The translations under genes were made by a program, and so were the position numbers. A stretch of DNA of 22,587 nucleotides, from the NCBI GenBank assembly GCA_022511485.1, contig JAFLUJ010000014.1, forward strand, positions 1 through 22,587, written 5' to 3'. This DNA comes from Oscillospiraceae bacterium. GTDB taxonomy: Bacteria > Bacillota > Clostridia > Oscillospirales > Ruminococcaceae. The notes under the pieces are model-generated. The model worked only from the letters and a program-made list of their open reading frames with translations, was not told where the DNA came from and ran no database searches. Below, piece by piece: positions 5,727-14,018 of the stretch (position 1 is its first letter; each line of letters opens with the position of its first letter).

Positions 5727-7268
5727 CTACCTGTTCATTTTTTTGAACACAACAGACAGGCATCTTATCACGTCCGATGGAAGCATACAGATCTCGGAAA
5801 GCTCCTCAGCTGCGCAGTCGGCGGCAGCTCCGTGGATGTAAACTCCTGCGGCGGCAGCGTCAAGAGGGTCGATACCCTGAGCGGCAAAGGATGCAATTAT
5901 TCCGGTAAGGACATCGCCGCTTCCGCCTCTGGCAAGACCCGGATTTCCGGCAGGGATAACATAGACCCTTCCCCGTCCAGCAACAAATGTGGGAACTCCC
6001 TTTGCAACTACAACAGCACCGTACTCTCTGGCAATATTTACCGCAAGAGTAAGTCTGTCCCCGGCGGCTGCCTGATGGGATACTCCACTCAGCCTTGCAA
6101 GCTCCCCGATATGCGGAGTGATAATAAGCTTGTTTTTTGTGTCTCTGATTATATCTATGTTGTCCGCAATACAGTTTATTCCATCTGCGTCCAAAATAAT
6201 CGGACAATCAGCTTCTTTTATCACTCTTTTGATGACCGACTTAGTTCCGTCGGTGACGGAAAGTCCGCAGCCTGCCGAAACGGCGGTCTTATTTTTCAGA
6301 GCTTTTACGATCACATCCCCGGAGATTTCAGCGATAGCTCCCCTTTTATCCGCTTCAAGGGGAAGGTATGTTGCCTCCGGGACAGCGGAAGCAATGCGGT
6401 TTATTACCGTTCCGGTGGAAGCAAGAGTTACAAGTCCCGCTCCGGAGCGCAGGGCAGCATTTGTGGAAAGCAGTGCCGCGCCGCTCATTGAAGCGCAGCC
6501 GGAGATATTCAGCAGTCTTCCGAAGCTGCCCTTGTGACAGTTTTTCGGACGCTTTGGAAAAAGCTCCGAAACAGATCCCTCCTCATACAGTGTGGGGAGG
6601 TACTCTATATCCTTACAGCACTTGTCTGTGATACCTATATCGGCTACTACTATTTCTCCGCAGTAGTGGTCAAGAGGCGCTGAAAGCATACCCACCTTTT
6701 TATAACCAAAAGTGACTGTGTAATCGCATTTTAAAGTACCCTCCGCCACTGTGCCGCGGAGACAGTCTCCGCCGGAGGGAACGTCCGCCGCGATCTTAAT
6801 GGCTTCACACCTTTCCGCATAGGAAAAGCAAGCCTTTACCTGAGGAGGGAGATAACCATGCATACCTGTCCCGAAGACCGCGTCCACGATCACAGCCGCC
6901 TTGGAAAAGCGTTCAAAGACCTTTCCCACGTTGTCATTGAGGTCAAGGACTTCCATGTCATTTATTTCGCTGAGGTCGCAGTATGCCTTTCCTGCAAGCT
7001 CTGTAGTTGGGTCTCCGCAGGCGAGGACGACGGTTATAGGTATGCCGCTCTCGGCAAGTGAATGGGCGGCAACAAATCCGTCACCGCCGTTATTTCCGCT
7101 GCCGCATATAAATACGACCCCTGAGGAGAGGTCGGTTTCGCGGCTTATTTTATAAATGAGAAGCGTAACAGCCTCCCCTGCACTGCGCATGAGCTCAGAA
7201 CAGGAAACGCCGTTTTTTTCAGAGTTGGATTCAATTGTTTTCATCTGTTTAGGAGTAGGGAAAAACAT
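5727..7268 (-). CDS. nnr: bifunctional NAD(P)H-hydrate epimerase / ADP-dependent dehydratase
   Basis: The enzyme repairs hydrated NAD(P)H: the N-terminal YjeF_N domain epimerises R- and S-NAD(P)HX and the C-terminal ribokinase-like domain dehydrates the S form with ADP. The 513-residue product shows both. The epimerase half (1-230) has the dinucleotide-binding GSGNNGGDG (56-64), DAVFGTG (129-135) and ADVPSG. The dehydratase half (240-513) has KGSFGRLL, TPHIGEL, VAKG and GNPGLARGGSGDVLTG with the catalytic Asp at 452. I set the start at 7268 (MFFPTPKQM) because AAAGGAGA lies seven bases upstream; the frame extends to 7334 without such a site. It follows an acpS-like gene, a common Firmicute neighbourhood, and is closed by the hairpin at 5681-5711. 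Confidence 0.95.
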   Translation of the reverse strand: MFFPTPKQMKTIESNSEKNGVSCSELMRSAGEAVTLLIYKISRETDLSSGVVFICGSGNNGGDGFVAAHSLAESGIPITVVLACGDPTTELAGKAYCDLSEINDMEVLDLNDNVGKVFERFSKAAVIVDAVFGTGMHGYLPPQVKACFSYAERCEAIKIAADVPSGGDCLRGTVAEGTLKCDYTVTFGYKKVGMLSAPLDHYCGEIVVADIGITDKCCKDIEYLPTLYEEGSVSELFPKRPKNCHKGSFGRLLNISGCASMSGAALLSTNAALRSGAGLVTLASTGTVINRIASAVPEATYLPLEADKRGAIAEISGDVIVKALKNKTAVSAGCGLSVTDGTKSVIKRVIKEADCPIILDADGINCIADNIDIIRDTKNKLIITPHIGELARLSGVSHQAAAGDRLTLAVNIAREYGAVVVAKGVPTFVAGRGRVYVIPAGNPGLARGGSGDVLTGIIASFAAQGIDPLDAAAAGVYIHGAAADCAAEELSEICMLPSDVIRCLSVVFKKMNR

Positions 7269-7378
7269 AAAAAGGTCTCCTTTCGCGGTGATCCGCTTTT
7301 CCAAAGATCTCCTGACGATGTGGGGGATCGTCACTTCTGCCGCCTATACTGCACCCATGCAAGATAAGTATATTCGGA

Positions 7379-7738
7379 TCATTCGTATATTATCACAGTT
7401 GCAAGAGCAACGACTCTTGTGTGTGTACAATCAATAGCGATCTTGCGGTGCTTTGAAGCAAATACAGTCTTTGCCTTGCCTGAAAGACTGACATAATAAA
7501 TGCCGTTGTAATCAGTCAGTATGGACACCTCATTCAGCTTGCAGCCTCTTGCAGCGACACCCATAGCTTTCATAAACGCCATCTTTGCAGTAAACATTTC
7601 TGCTATCCTGTAGATGGGGAAATGCTTCTCCATAAGGAATTTCATTTCCTGAGGAGAGAAAAATTTTGCAAGGAATTTTGGTTTTGAAGAAAGCTTTTTG
7701 AATCTTCTGATATCAACAACAAATTTACCTATGGTCAT
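7379..7738 (-). CDS. holo-ACP synthase-like protein, degenerate
   Basis: Holo-ACP synthase transfers 4'-phosphopantetheine from CoA to acyl carrier protein. The 119-residue length, the order of elements and the position just upstream of nnr fit AcpS. Recognisable are VVDIRRF (the Asp of the usual GIDIVEIERI, D9), FFSPQEMKFL, FTAKMAFMKAMG (usually FAAKEAFSKALG) and a final beta strand CTHTRVVALATVIIYE. The Mg-binding Glu of AKEA is Met (M53), and the G-x-D region and the usual SISH motif are also altered. It may be a diverged or inactive paralogue; another AcpS or Sfp-type enzyme would then be needed elsewhere. The start is set by AAAGGATG upstream, and the gap to the preceding gene is 22 bp. 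Confidence 0.75.
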   Translation of the reverse strand: MTIGKFVVDIRRFKKLSSKPKFLAKFFSPQEMKFLMEKHFPIYRIAEMFTAKMAFMKAMGVAARGCKLNEVSILTDYNGIYYVSLSGKAKTVFASKHRKIAIDCTHTRVVALATVIIYE

Positions 7739-7760
7739 TGGAAATACATCCTTTCATTTT

Positions 7761-8285
7761 TTACTTTTTAAAATTTACTTTTAACTGTCTTGGAAGAAAT
7801 GGAACTATGGCATCTATGACCTTTTCCTCGGGAGAAAAAATAAGTCTTACGCTGCCTGCGGAAGCGTGTTTGAAGTCTGCATAATAGATTTTTGTTTCAG
7901 CATCGGATTCATTGCTGCCAACTGCGCTGACTATTGTAACATCATCATCAATCTCAGGAGCGCTGTCATATTCTCCGAACGCTTCAAATGCAGAAGCCTT
8001 GGCTGTTATCAGCCTGACCCTTTTTCTCCGTGCGATTATCTTGTCGATGTCGATCTCTCCGTTAGTGACAATGTATTCGTATTCACAGTCCAGATTAGTA
8101 AAAAGATAGTATCCGCCCCACATTGCCCCGGAAAAGACTACGAATCCAAATACAGGCATGATAAAGAAAAAAACAAACAGTGAGATCAACGTCAGAACGC
8201 ACATAGCTATGATAATAAGAATTTTCAGAGCCATATCCTTGCCATTTGTTATTTTTTTAACAATTTGTTCAACAAATATATCCAT
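7761..8285 (-). CDS. membrane protein with two transmembrane helices and a soluble C-terminal domain
   Basis: This 174-residue protein has an amphipathic start (MDIFVEQIVKKI), two hydrophobic segments at about 20-38 and 40-60, and then a mixed alpha/beta domain starting CEYEYIVTNGEIDIDKI. This resembles a small clostridial family (possibly DUF6106) that I cannot confirm. The longer frame starts at 8297, but GGAGGAA follows that ATG, so the site serves the ATG at 8285 with a five-base spacer. It is the first gene of the unit with the acpS-like gene and nnr, from a strong promoter at 8325-8353. The role is unknown. Confidence 0.75.
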   Translation of the reverse strand: MDIFVEQIVKKITNGKDMALKILIIIAMCVLTLISLFVFFFIMPVFGFVVFSGAMWGGYYLFTNLDCEYEYIVTNGEIDIDKIIARRKRVRLITAKASAFEAFGEYDSAPEIDDDVTIVSAVGSNESDAETKIYYADFKHASAGSVRLIFSPEEKVIDAIVPFLPRQLKVNFKK

Positions 8286-8324
8286 CATTTCCTCCATATC
8301 TATGAAAAAATATTTGTTTAAATT

Positions 8325-8353
8325 ATTATAACATATATTTTTTTAAATTTCAA
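8325..8353 (-). promoter_or_regulatory. promoter of the membrane protein-acpS-nnr unit
   Basis: Minus-strand TTGAAA (8353-8348), a 17-bp AT-rich spacer and TATAAT (8330-8325). It is back to back with the pheS promoter; the two -35 boxes are 11 bp apart. Confidence 0.85.
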
Positions 8354-8364
8354 GAAAAATTTAC

Positions 8365-8393
8365 TTGCATTTTATTACGTTATTGTATATAAT
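8365..8393 (+). promoter_or_regulatory. promoter of the pheS operon
   Basis: TTGCAT (8365-8370), a 17-bp spacer and TATAAT (8388-8393). The transcript would begin near 8400, giving a leader of over 400 nt that contains the T-box. Confidence 0.85.
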
Positions 8394-8399
8394 AATATC

Positions 8400-8761
8400 A
8401 TGTAATATACTTCCCGAAACATTATGACCGGGCACAGTAGCCCTGCCGGAGGTCAAGCCGTATGTATTTGCAACGGACGGTCTGATCTCCGATGGTACAT
8501 TTATACCGTTACCAGATGGCATTTCAGAGAGAAGGACGCTTGCTGAAAGTCCTTTATGCCGGTGCAGAGTGAAATTTCCCCCGCGAGTGGTTTGGCTGAA
8601 ACCGTCCCCGGACGGCTGTAGGCTGAAACGTATGCCGCGTTAAGGCAAAAGGATTAGAAGCTCAGCTTTCTGATCCGGTACTTGTCCTTTTACGGGTGGT
8701 TTACAAGCAAGGCACGCCTTGTCCCGCTTAGCAGTATGCTTTATCGGGACAGGGCTTTTTT
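8400..8761 (+). promoter_or_regulatory. T-box riboswitch, phenylalanine specific
   Basis: T-box leaders sense uncharged tRNA through a specifier codon and the tRNA 3' end. Here the Stem I part has ATTTCAGAGAG (8521-8531) followed by an AAGGAC...GTCCTT hairpin and, on the 3' side, TGAAATTTCC with the specifier TTC (Phe) at 8576-8578. The antiterminator is visible: CGGG, a bulge starting TGGT (8697-8700), CAAG, pairing with CTTG and CCCG at 8718-8726. TGGT suits the A discriminator base of tRNA-Phe. The competing terminator is at 8716-8761. The T-box sequence is GGGTGGTTTAC and not the usual GGGTGGTACCGCG. An AGTA motif near 8438 lies further 5' than usual, so the Stem I fold has extra sequence. 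Confidence 0.82.
8716..8761 (+). terminator. T-box regulated terminator before pheS
   Basis: The 11-bp stem GCCTTGTCCCG (8716-8726) / CGGGACAGGGC (8745-8755) has one wobble pair, an inner AGCA/TGCT helix and the run TTTTTT. The 5' arm is shared with the antiterminator. Confidence 0.88.
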
Positions 8762-8817
8762 AGTGGGATAGATTTTTATATTGCATAAAATCCAAAATAA
8801 GAAAGGATCGGTCACAA

Positions 8818-9837
8818 ATGAAGGAACAGCTTGAAAAGATCAGGCAGCTTGCCGAAAAAGAGCTGTCGGAATGCAGCGCAGCAGATGTGCTGGAAAATCT
8901 CAGAGTAAAATATCTGGGCAAAAAGGGAGAGCTCACAGCTATCCTTAAACAAATGGGAGGTCTCTCAGCAGAGGAGCGTCCCGTAGTAGGTCAGCTTGCA
9001 AACAGCGTCCGCCAGACAATAGAGGAGAAGATCGCGGAGCGTTCCGCTGCTCTCAAATCGGAGCTTGCCGCTGCAAAGCTTAAAATGGAAACTATCGACG
9101 TTACCCTTCCGGGCAAAAAGCAGACCGTAGGAAAGCTCCATCCCCTCACCGCTACTCTTAACGAGGTAAAGGAAATTTTCCTTGGTATGGGCTTTGAGGT
9201 GGTCGAAGGTCCGGAGGTCGAAACAGACCACTACTGCTTTGAGGCTCTTAATATGCCAAAGCATCATCCGGCAAGAGACACTCAGGACACATTCTATATC
9301 AATGATAACGTAGTTCTCCGTACACAGACCTCCTCGGTTCAGATACGTACAATGGAGAACAAAAAGCCTCCTATAAGAATTATCTCTCCCGGCAGAGTTT
9401 ACCGCTCCGACGCTGTGGATGCTACGCACTCCCCCCTGTTCCATCAGATCGAGGGTCTTGTAATCGACAAGGGCATCACAATGGCAGACCTTAACGGAAC
9501 TCTGGAGCTTCTTATGCAGCGTCTTTACGGCGAGGACTGCAAGATACGTCTCCGTCCCCATCACTTCCCGTATACAGAGCCCTCCGCAGAGGTGGACATC
9601 ATGTGCTTCAACTGTCACGGTGAGGGCTGTCCCATGTGCAAGAACGAGGGATATATCGAGCTTCTGGGAGCGGGTATGGTACATCCGAAAGTCCTTGAAG
9701 GCTGTGGCATAGACCCGGAGGTCTACAGCGGATTTGCATTTGGTATCGGTCTTGAGCGTATCACAATGGGACGCTACGAGATCAAGGATATGCGTCTGCT
9801 TTACGAAAATGATATGAGGTTCTTAGGACAGTTCTGA
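8818..9837 (+). CDS. pheS: phenylalanine--tRNA ligase alpha subunit
   Basis: The alpha subunit carries the catalytic class II aminoacyl-tRNA synthetase core of the alpha2-beta2 enzyme that charges tRNA-Phe. The 339 residues match family length. Residues 1-90 form the coiled-coil tRNA-binding arm. Motif 2 region is PGRVYRSDAVDATHSPLFHQ (191-210) and motif 3 is FAFGIGLERITMG (306-318), with HPARDTQDTFY at 150-160. An insert CFNCHGEGCPMC (263-274) carries a CxxC-x4-CxxC cysteine set that occurs in many Firmicute PheS proteins. The start follows GAAAGGATC. The gene is under T-box control. Its partner pheT is not adjacent but separated by a 303-codon gene. Confidence 0.98.
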   Translation: MKEQLEKIRQLAEKELSECSAADVLENLRVKYLGKKGELTAILKQMGGLSAEERPVVGQLANSVRQTIEEKIAERSAALKSELAAAKLKMETIDVTLPGKKQTVGKLHPLTATLNEVKEIFLGMGFEVVEGPEVETDHYCFEALNMPKHHPARDTQDTFYINDNVVLRTQTSSVQIRTMENKKPPIRIISPGRVYRSDAVDATHSPLFHQIEGLVIDKGITMADLNGTLELLMQRLYGEDCKIRLRPHHFPYTEPSAEVDIMCFNCHGEGCPMCKNEGYIELLGAGMVHPKVLEGCGIDPEVYSGFAFGIGLERITMGRYEIKDMRLLYENDMRFLGQF

Positions 9838-9870
9838 GCGGGGAAGCCCCCGCGGGCATAGGAGGACAGT

Positions 9871-10782
9871 ATGAATAACAACCCCAAAAAGCAAAGGAGA
9901 CCACTTCGGGTAAAAGGCATGACATTGCGCGGTATAGTTATATTACTTTTCTTTCTGGCTGCAGCAGCTTTGCTGGTATTTTCGCATATCGCACGTGCCA
10001 GAGAAGTAATTGCGGCGGGTGAAGAGCCTGTGGATATCCGGAGCATATTATACGGTTTCTTTTTGGCAGGTTTCCTGATAACAGCCGGATTTAAGGGTAT
10101 GGAACTGGCAAACCGGCAGGACAACAAGCAGGCTGAGCTTATAAGCAGCATCCCAGATGAGGAATTTGAACTGATAATGTCTCAGCTCACCCCCGACAGA
10201 TTCTTTTACGGGACATACTATCTGACTGACACTGCATTGTATGTTCCGAAAAGAAAACTGCTGTTTACGTACAACCGTATAAAATTTGCCTTTGTCCACA
10301 TACACAGGGGAAAAGGTTTCCACAGATGGCATATCCATATTGTTGACAAAAGCAATTGTAACTATAATTTCAATGTAAAACAATATTCTGAATTTGTCAG
10401 GAACAAAGATGCTGTCATGTATCAGCTTAATTCCAAGTGCGGCGGTGATGCAAGATATGAACAAACAGTATCTCAGCTTACTGACGACAGATTTTATTAC
10501 AAGACATATTATCTGACAGATACCGGGCTGTATGTTCCCCATAAAGGACTGCTGCTTGATTACGATCAGATGCAGTCGGTATATGCCCATTCGCACAGTT
10601 TAAGAGGTATCCCCAGATGGCATATCCACATAACTGACAAAGAAGGATGTGACTATTACTTTGATGTAAAGCAGTATTTCAAGTTTGTCAGAAATGTAGA
10701 TGCTGCTGTATACCATATCAGATCCATGTTCGATGAAAGTGCTAAAGAACACATAGAAAAATTTGACGATACGAAAGGATAG
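9871..10782 (+). CDS. membrane protein with duplicated C-terminal domain, inserted between pheS and pheT
   Basis: I do not recognise this 303-residue protein. It has a basic N-terminus, two hydrophobic segments (about 19-39 and 56-75) and two copies of an 84-residue domain at about 105-188 and 202-285. Shared points are QLT-x-DRF-x-Y-x-TYYLTDT-x-LYVP, RWHIHI-x-DK and NVKQY/DVKQY followed by FVRN. The pattern of aromatic and beta-strand residues recalls PH-like or YcxB-like sensor domains, but that is a guess. AGGAGG sits five bases before the ATG. The gap to pheS is 33 bp and to pheT only 6 bp, and the pheT ribosome binding site overlaps its last codons, so it is a true operon member under the T-box. 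No role in aminoacylation is implied by sequence. Confidence 0.85.
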   Translation: MNNNPKKQRRPLRVKGMTLRGIVILLFFLAAAALLVFSHIARAREVIAAGEEPVDIRSILYGFFLAGFLITAGFKGMELANRQDNKQAELISSIPDEEFELIMSQLTPDRFFYGTYYLTDTALYVPKRKLLFTYNRIKFAFVHIHRGKGFHRWHIHIVDKSNCNYNFNVKQYSEFVRNKDAVMYQLNSKCGGDARYEQTVSQLTDDRFYYKTYYLTDTGLYVPHKGLLLDYDQMQSVYAHSHSLRGIPRWHIHITDKEGCDYYFDVKQYFKFVRNVDAAVYHIRSMFDESAKEHIEKFDDTKG

Positions 10783-10788
10783 ATAAAA

Positions 10789-13206
10789 ATGAATTTATCA
10801 ATGAAATGGCTTAACGACTACATTGACGTGTCGGATATGCCGATAAAGGAATTCTGCTCGGGACTCACCATCTCAGGCTCCAAGGTGGAGCGATGGGAGA
10901 CCGAGGGAGAGGAAATAGACAAGGTGGTTGTGGGAAAGCTGCTCTCAGTAGTTCCACACGAAAATTCCGATCACCTTGTTGTATGTCAGGTGGACGTTGG
11001 CAAGGCTGGCAGCGGCGAGCCTATCCAGATCGTCACCGGAGCGTCCAACGTGAAAGCGGGAGACATCGTTCCCGTTGCTATGGACGGATCGACCCTCCCC
11101 GGAGGAGTGAAGATCAAAAAGGGAAAGCTCCGCGGGGTCGAATCAAACGGTATGCTCTGCTCTCTGGGAGAGCTGGGACTTACCGCCCGTGATTTCCCCT
11201 ATGCCATTGAAGACGGTATCTTCATCATGCAGGAGGAAGAGGGATGTGCTCCCTTTGAGCTTGGTATGGACATCCGTGAGGCTATCGAGCTGAACGATAC
11301 CTCCGTGGAATTCGAGATAACCTCAAACCGTCCCGACTGTCTTGCAGTTTTAGGTCTTGCAAGAGAGACCCACGCTACATTTGACAGACCCCTTAAAATA
11401 AAGACTCCCGAATTCAAGGGCGTGGAGGGGGACATCAACTCCATGCTCAAAGTGGAGATACACAATAAGCAGCTTTGTCCCAGATATATCGCGGGAGTTG
11501 TAAAGAACGTAAAAATAGCTCCATCCCCCAGATGGATGAGAGAGCGCCTCAGAGCAAGCGGAGTACGTCCGATAAACAATTTCGTAGACATCACCAACTA
11601 CGTAATGCTTGAATACGGACATCCCATGCACGCATTTGACATCCGCTATATAAACGGTTCTGAAATAAATATCCGCAACGCTAAAAACGGGGAGACCATC
11701 ACTACCCTTGACGGCGCAGAAAGAACCCTCACAGAAAATATGCTTGTTATCGCTGACGCTGACAAGCCGGTGGCAGTTGCCGGCGTTATGGGCGGCGAGT
11801 ACAGCGGTATCATGGACGACACCGTGGACGTGGTTTTTGAAGCAGCCTGCTTTGACGGAGCTTCCGTACGCACCACAGCAAAGGCTCTGGGCATGAGAAC
11901 GGACGCTTCCGCTCGCTTTGAAAAGGGTCTTGACCCTCAGAATGCATATCCTGCGCTTATCCGTGCATTTGAGCTTGTTGAGCTTCTTGGCTGCGGCGAG
12001 GTAGTGAAAACTATCATCGACGCTGACTACTCCGATAAAACTCCAAAGGGTGTGAAGTTTGATCCGGAGTGGATAAATAATTTCCTCGGTTCGGATATTC
12101 CGGAAGCGGAAATGAAGACCTATCTTGAAAGACTGGATTTCAAGGTGGAAAACGGCATGGCATATGCTCCCTCTGTTCGTATCGACATTGAGTGCAAGGC
12201 GGACATCGCAGAGGAAGTGGCAAGGCTCTACGGATACAACAAGATCCCCAAGACGATCATCCGTGGCGTTGCCGAAGCCCAGCTCAGCCCTAAGCAGAAA
12301 TTCGAGCGCAGCATAATGAACGCCATGACCGCCCTCGGAGCTTACGAGATCACAACATATTCTTTCATCAGTCCCAAGTATTTCGATAAGATAAGACTTC
12401 CCGAAAACAGCCCTCTCAGAAAAACGGTGGTTATCACAAATCCGCTGGGTGAGGATACCTCCGTTATGAGGACTACCATCCTGCCATCTGTCTGCGAGGT
12501 AATGGCAAGGAACTACAACAACAGAAATCCTGAGGTCTGCCTGTTCGAGCTTGGAAATGAGTATATCCCTAACGGCGGGGAGCTTCCCGACGAGCCTGTC
12601 CGTCTTGGCGTTGGTATGTACGGCGGCAATCGTGATTTCTACGACATCAAGGGAATTATTGATTCAATGCTTGACCTTGTGGGCGTGGAAGACGTTGAGT
12701 ATGCTTCCTGTACTGACAGTGCAGTATTTGCAGAAGCGGACGCTTTCCATCCGGGACGCTGCGCCGTAATAAAGAAGGGCGACAAGGTTCTGGGCATCGT
12801 GGGAGAGCTTCATCCGGAGGTACTTGAAAATTACGGTATCGGAGTAAAAGCATATGCTGCAAAGATAAACGTCACCGAGCTTATGGAGGAAGCAACAGCA
12901 GTAAAGGTCTACAAGCCTCTGCCCAAGTTCCCGGCAACGACAAGAGATCTTGCAATTGTATGCGACGAGACCCTTCCCGTTGCGGAGCTTGAAAAGGCGA
13001 TCAAAAAGGCTGTGGGAAATATCCTTGAATCCGTTACTTTGTTTGACGTATATCAGGGTAAGCAGATCGCCGAGGGCAAGAAGTCCGTTGCTTATGCAAT
13101 CTCAATGCGCTCCCATGAGGGAACTCTCACCGACGAGCAGGCAGACGCTGCGGTAAAGCGCGTCCTTAAAGAGCTTGCAAATCTTGGAGCGGAATTAAGA
13201 GCGTAA
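10789..13206 (+). CDS. pheT: phenylalanine--tRNA ligase beta subunit
   Basis: The beta subunit binds tRNA-Phe and edits mischarged Tyr-tRNA-Phe. The 805-residue product has the family architecture: the EMAP-II-like tRNA-binding domain at about 44-155 (VVGKLLSVVPHENSDHL), the B3/B4 editing domain (about 210-385, with RPINNFVDITNYVMLEYGHP), the B5 domain (about 405-475), a catalytic-like core, and the C-terminal ferredoxin-fold anticodon-binding domain from about 709 (KPLPKFPATTRDLA). AAAGGATAG precedes the ATG. It is translated directly after the inserted membrane protein gene and ends before a strong terminator. Confidence 0.98.
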   Translation: MNLSMKWLNDYIDVSDMPIKEFCSGLTISGSKVERWETEGEEIDKVVVGKLLSVVPHENSDHLVVCQVDVGKAGSGEPIQIVTGASNVKAGDIVPVAMDGSTLPGGVKIKKGKLRGVESNGMLCSLGELGLTARDFPYAIEDGIFIMQEEEGCAPFELGMDIREAIELNDTSVEFEITSNRPDCLAVLGLARETHATFDRPLKIKTPEFKGVEGDINSMLKVEIHNKQLCPRYIAGVVKNVKIAPSPRWMRERLRASGVRPINNFVDITNYVMLEYGHPMHAFDIRYINGSEINIRNAKNGETITTLDGAERTLTENMLVIADADKPVAVAGVMGGEYSGIMDDTVDVVFEAACFDGASVRTTAKALGMRTDASARFEKGLDPQNAYPALIRAFELVELLGCGEVVKTIIDADYSDKTPKGVKFDPEWINNFLGSDIPEAEMKTYLERLDFKVENGMAYAPSVRIDIECKADIAEEVARLYGYNKIPKTIIRGVAEAQLSPKQKFERSIMNAMTALGAYEITTYSFISPKYFDKIRLPENSPLRKTVVITNPLGEDTSVMRTTILPSVCEVMARNYNNRNPEVCLFELGNEYIPNGGELPDEPVRLGVGMYGGNRDFYDIKGIIDSMLDLVGVEDVEYASCTDSAVFAEADAFHPGRCAVIKKGDKVLGIVGELHPEVLENYGIGVKAYAAKINVTELMEEATAVKVYKPLPKFPATTRDLAIVCDETLPVAELEKAIKKAVGNILESVTLFDVYQGKQIAEGKKSVAYAISMRSHEGTLTDEQADAAVKRVLKELANLGAELRA

Positions 13207-13222
13207 TTTTTTAAAGCATCTG

Positions 13223-13261
13223 GAAAGGCTGCAATACTGAATTGTACGCAGCCTTTCTTTT
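13223..13261 (+). terminator. intrinsic terminator of the pheS operon
   Basis: The perfect 10-bp stem GAAAGGCTGC (13223-13232) / GCAGCCTTTC (13248-13257) is followed by TTTT, 16 bp after the pheT stop. Confidence 0.88.
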
Positions 13262-13292
13262 GCTATATTATAAATAAAGCAGGTATATGTAA

Positions 13293-13659
13293 ATGTCATA
13301 TGATAGCTCATATCTGGTGATGTTCAGGTTTCTGGACTACTATTATTTTAATGTTGATTACGAGGAAAATCAAAAAACAATGTTAGGCGGAATGTTGGGA
13401 GCGATGTCGCCTGACAATGAATTTTTAGGCGGTATTCCGGACATAGCATATTACAGCAAATGGACAGATATTTGTGACCGTTATTTTAATTCGGATAATG
13501 ATTATCTGTTATGTGTTACCGAATATCTTACATAATATTAAGGAGTACGATTTTGATTTTTTATTGCCGATTTTGGATTACATAAAAAGTGATCCCGGAA
13601 TAAACAAATTTCATGAAATAAAAAATAGTTATCCGGAGCTGAAAAATAAAATTATTTGA
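13293..13659 (+). pseudogene. small gene with a +1 frameshift, immunity-protein-like
   Basis: The first frame gives 80 residues ending CVTEYLT and a stop at 13535. The next frame continues without a gap as HNIKEYDFDFLLPILDYIKS and ends at 13659. Dropping one base near CTTACATAA (13526-13534) joins the halves into about 121 residues. The order of features, an aromatic N-terminus, LGGMLGAMSPDNEF, PDIAYYSKWTDI and a helical C-terminus, resembles small acidic immunity-type proteins from contact-dependent toxin loci, but I cannot assign a family. No good ribosome binding site is seen at the first ATG. A sequencing or assembly error is the main alternative to a decayed gene. Confidence 0.5.
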
Positions 13660-13675
13660 CCTGTGGAGAAAATAT

Positions 13676-13840
13676 ATGGAATACATAGATATAGTTTTTA
13701 ACGGAATATCAATCAAAAGCAGGGACGCAGAAGAATTACAGCGCTGTCTGCAAAGCATTTTCAAAAAGTATGATTTAAAAAGCATCTATGCAGTGGATGA
13801 AAACTCAAAGGAAGAAAATGCATTATGGGTCATAAATTAG
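13676..13840 (+). CDS. small protein of 54 residues, unknown
   Basis: The ATG at 13676 follows TGGAGAAAATAT, a plausible ribosome binding site, and opens a 54-codon frame ending TAG at 13840. The product is acidic/basic mixed, starts MEYIDIVFNGI and ends ENALWVIN, with a predicted strand-helix-strand pattern; no membrane segment or known motif. It follows the frameshifted gene by 16 bp and may be its partner. Confidence 0.5.
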   Translation: MEYIDIVFNGISIKSRDAEELQRCLQSIFKKYDLKSIYAVDENSKEENALWVIN

Positions 13841-13903
13841 TTAATAAATTACATTCCAATTTAAATAAGTGACGTCAGGTTATAAGGCTGGTCAGACAAA
13901 TTG

Positions 13904-13984
13904 TGTCAGTATTATGACATGAGAGAAAATAATTTGCAGGATTTCCGAAAACCCCTTGCAAAACTTGCAGAAATATAGTATTAT
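13904..13984 (+). promoter_or_regulatory. promoter and upstream palindrome of the aminotransferase gene
   Basis: TTGCAA (13956-13961), a 17-bp spacer and TATTAT (13979-13984) form the best promoter. Upstream is an inverted repeat TGTCA-N6-TGACA (13904-13919) that could be a regulator site, and a TGACGTCA palindrome near 13870. Confidence 0.6.
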
Positions 13985-14018
13985 AATATGTGGCGTGAAA
14001 TTTTCTTTTTGCGCCGCA

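Noticed and set aside
5673..6491. 272-residue plus-strand frame opposite nnr
   Set aside because: Antisense to clearly conserved nnr motifs; composition (Ser/Cys/Gly-rich) is typical of a shadow frame.
8400..8761. pheS leader as RNase P RNA or another structural RNA
   Set aside because: The specifier TTC, UGGU bulge and mutually exclusive terminator directly before pheS identify a T-box.
8965..9684. 239-residue minus-strand frame opposite pheS
   Set aside because: Antisense to the conserved pheS catalytic core; no start signals.
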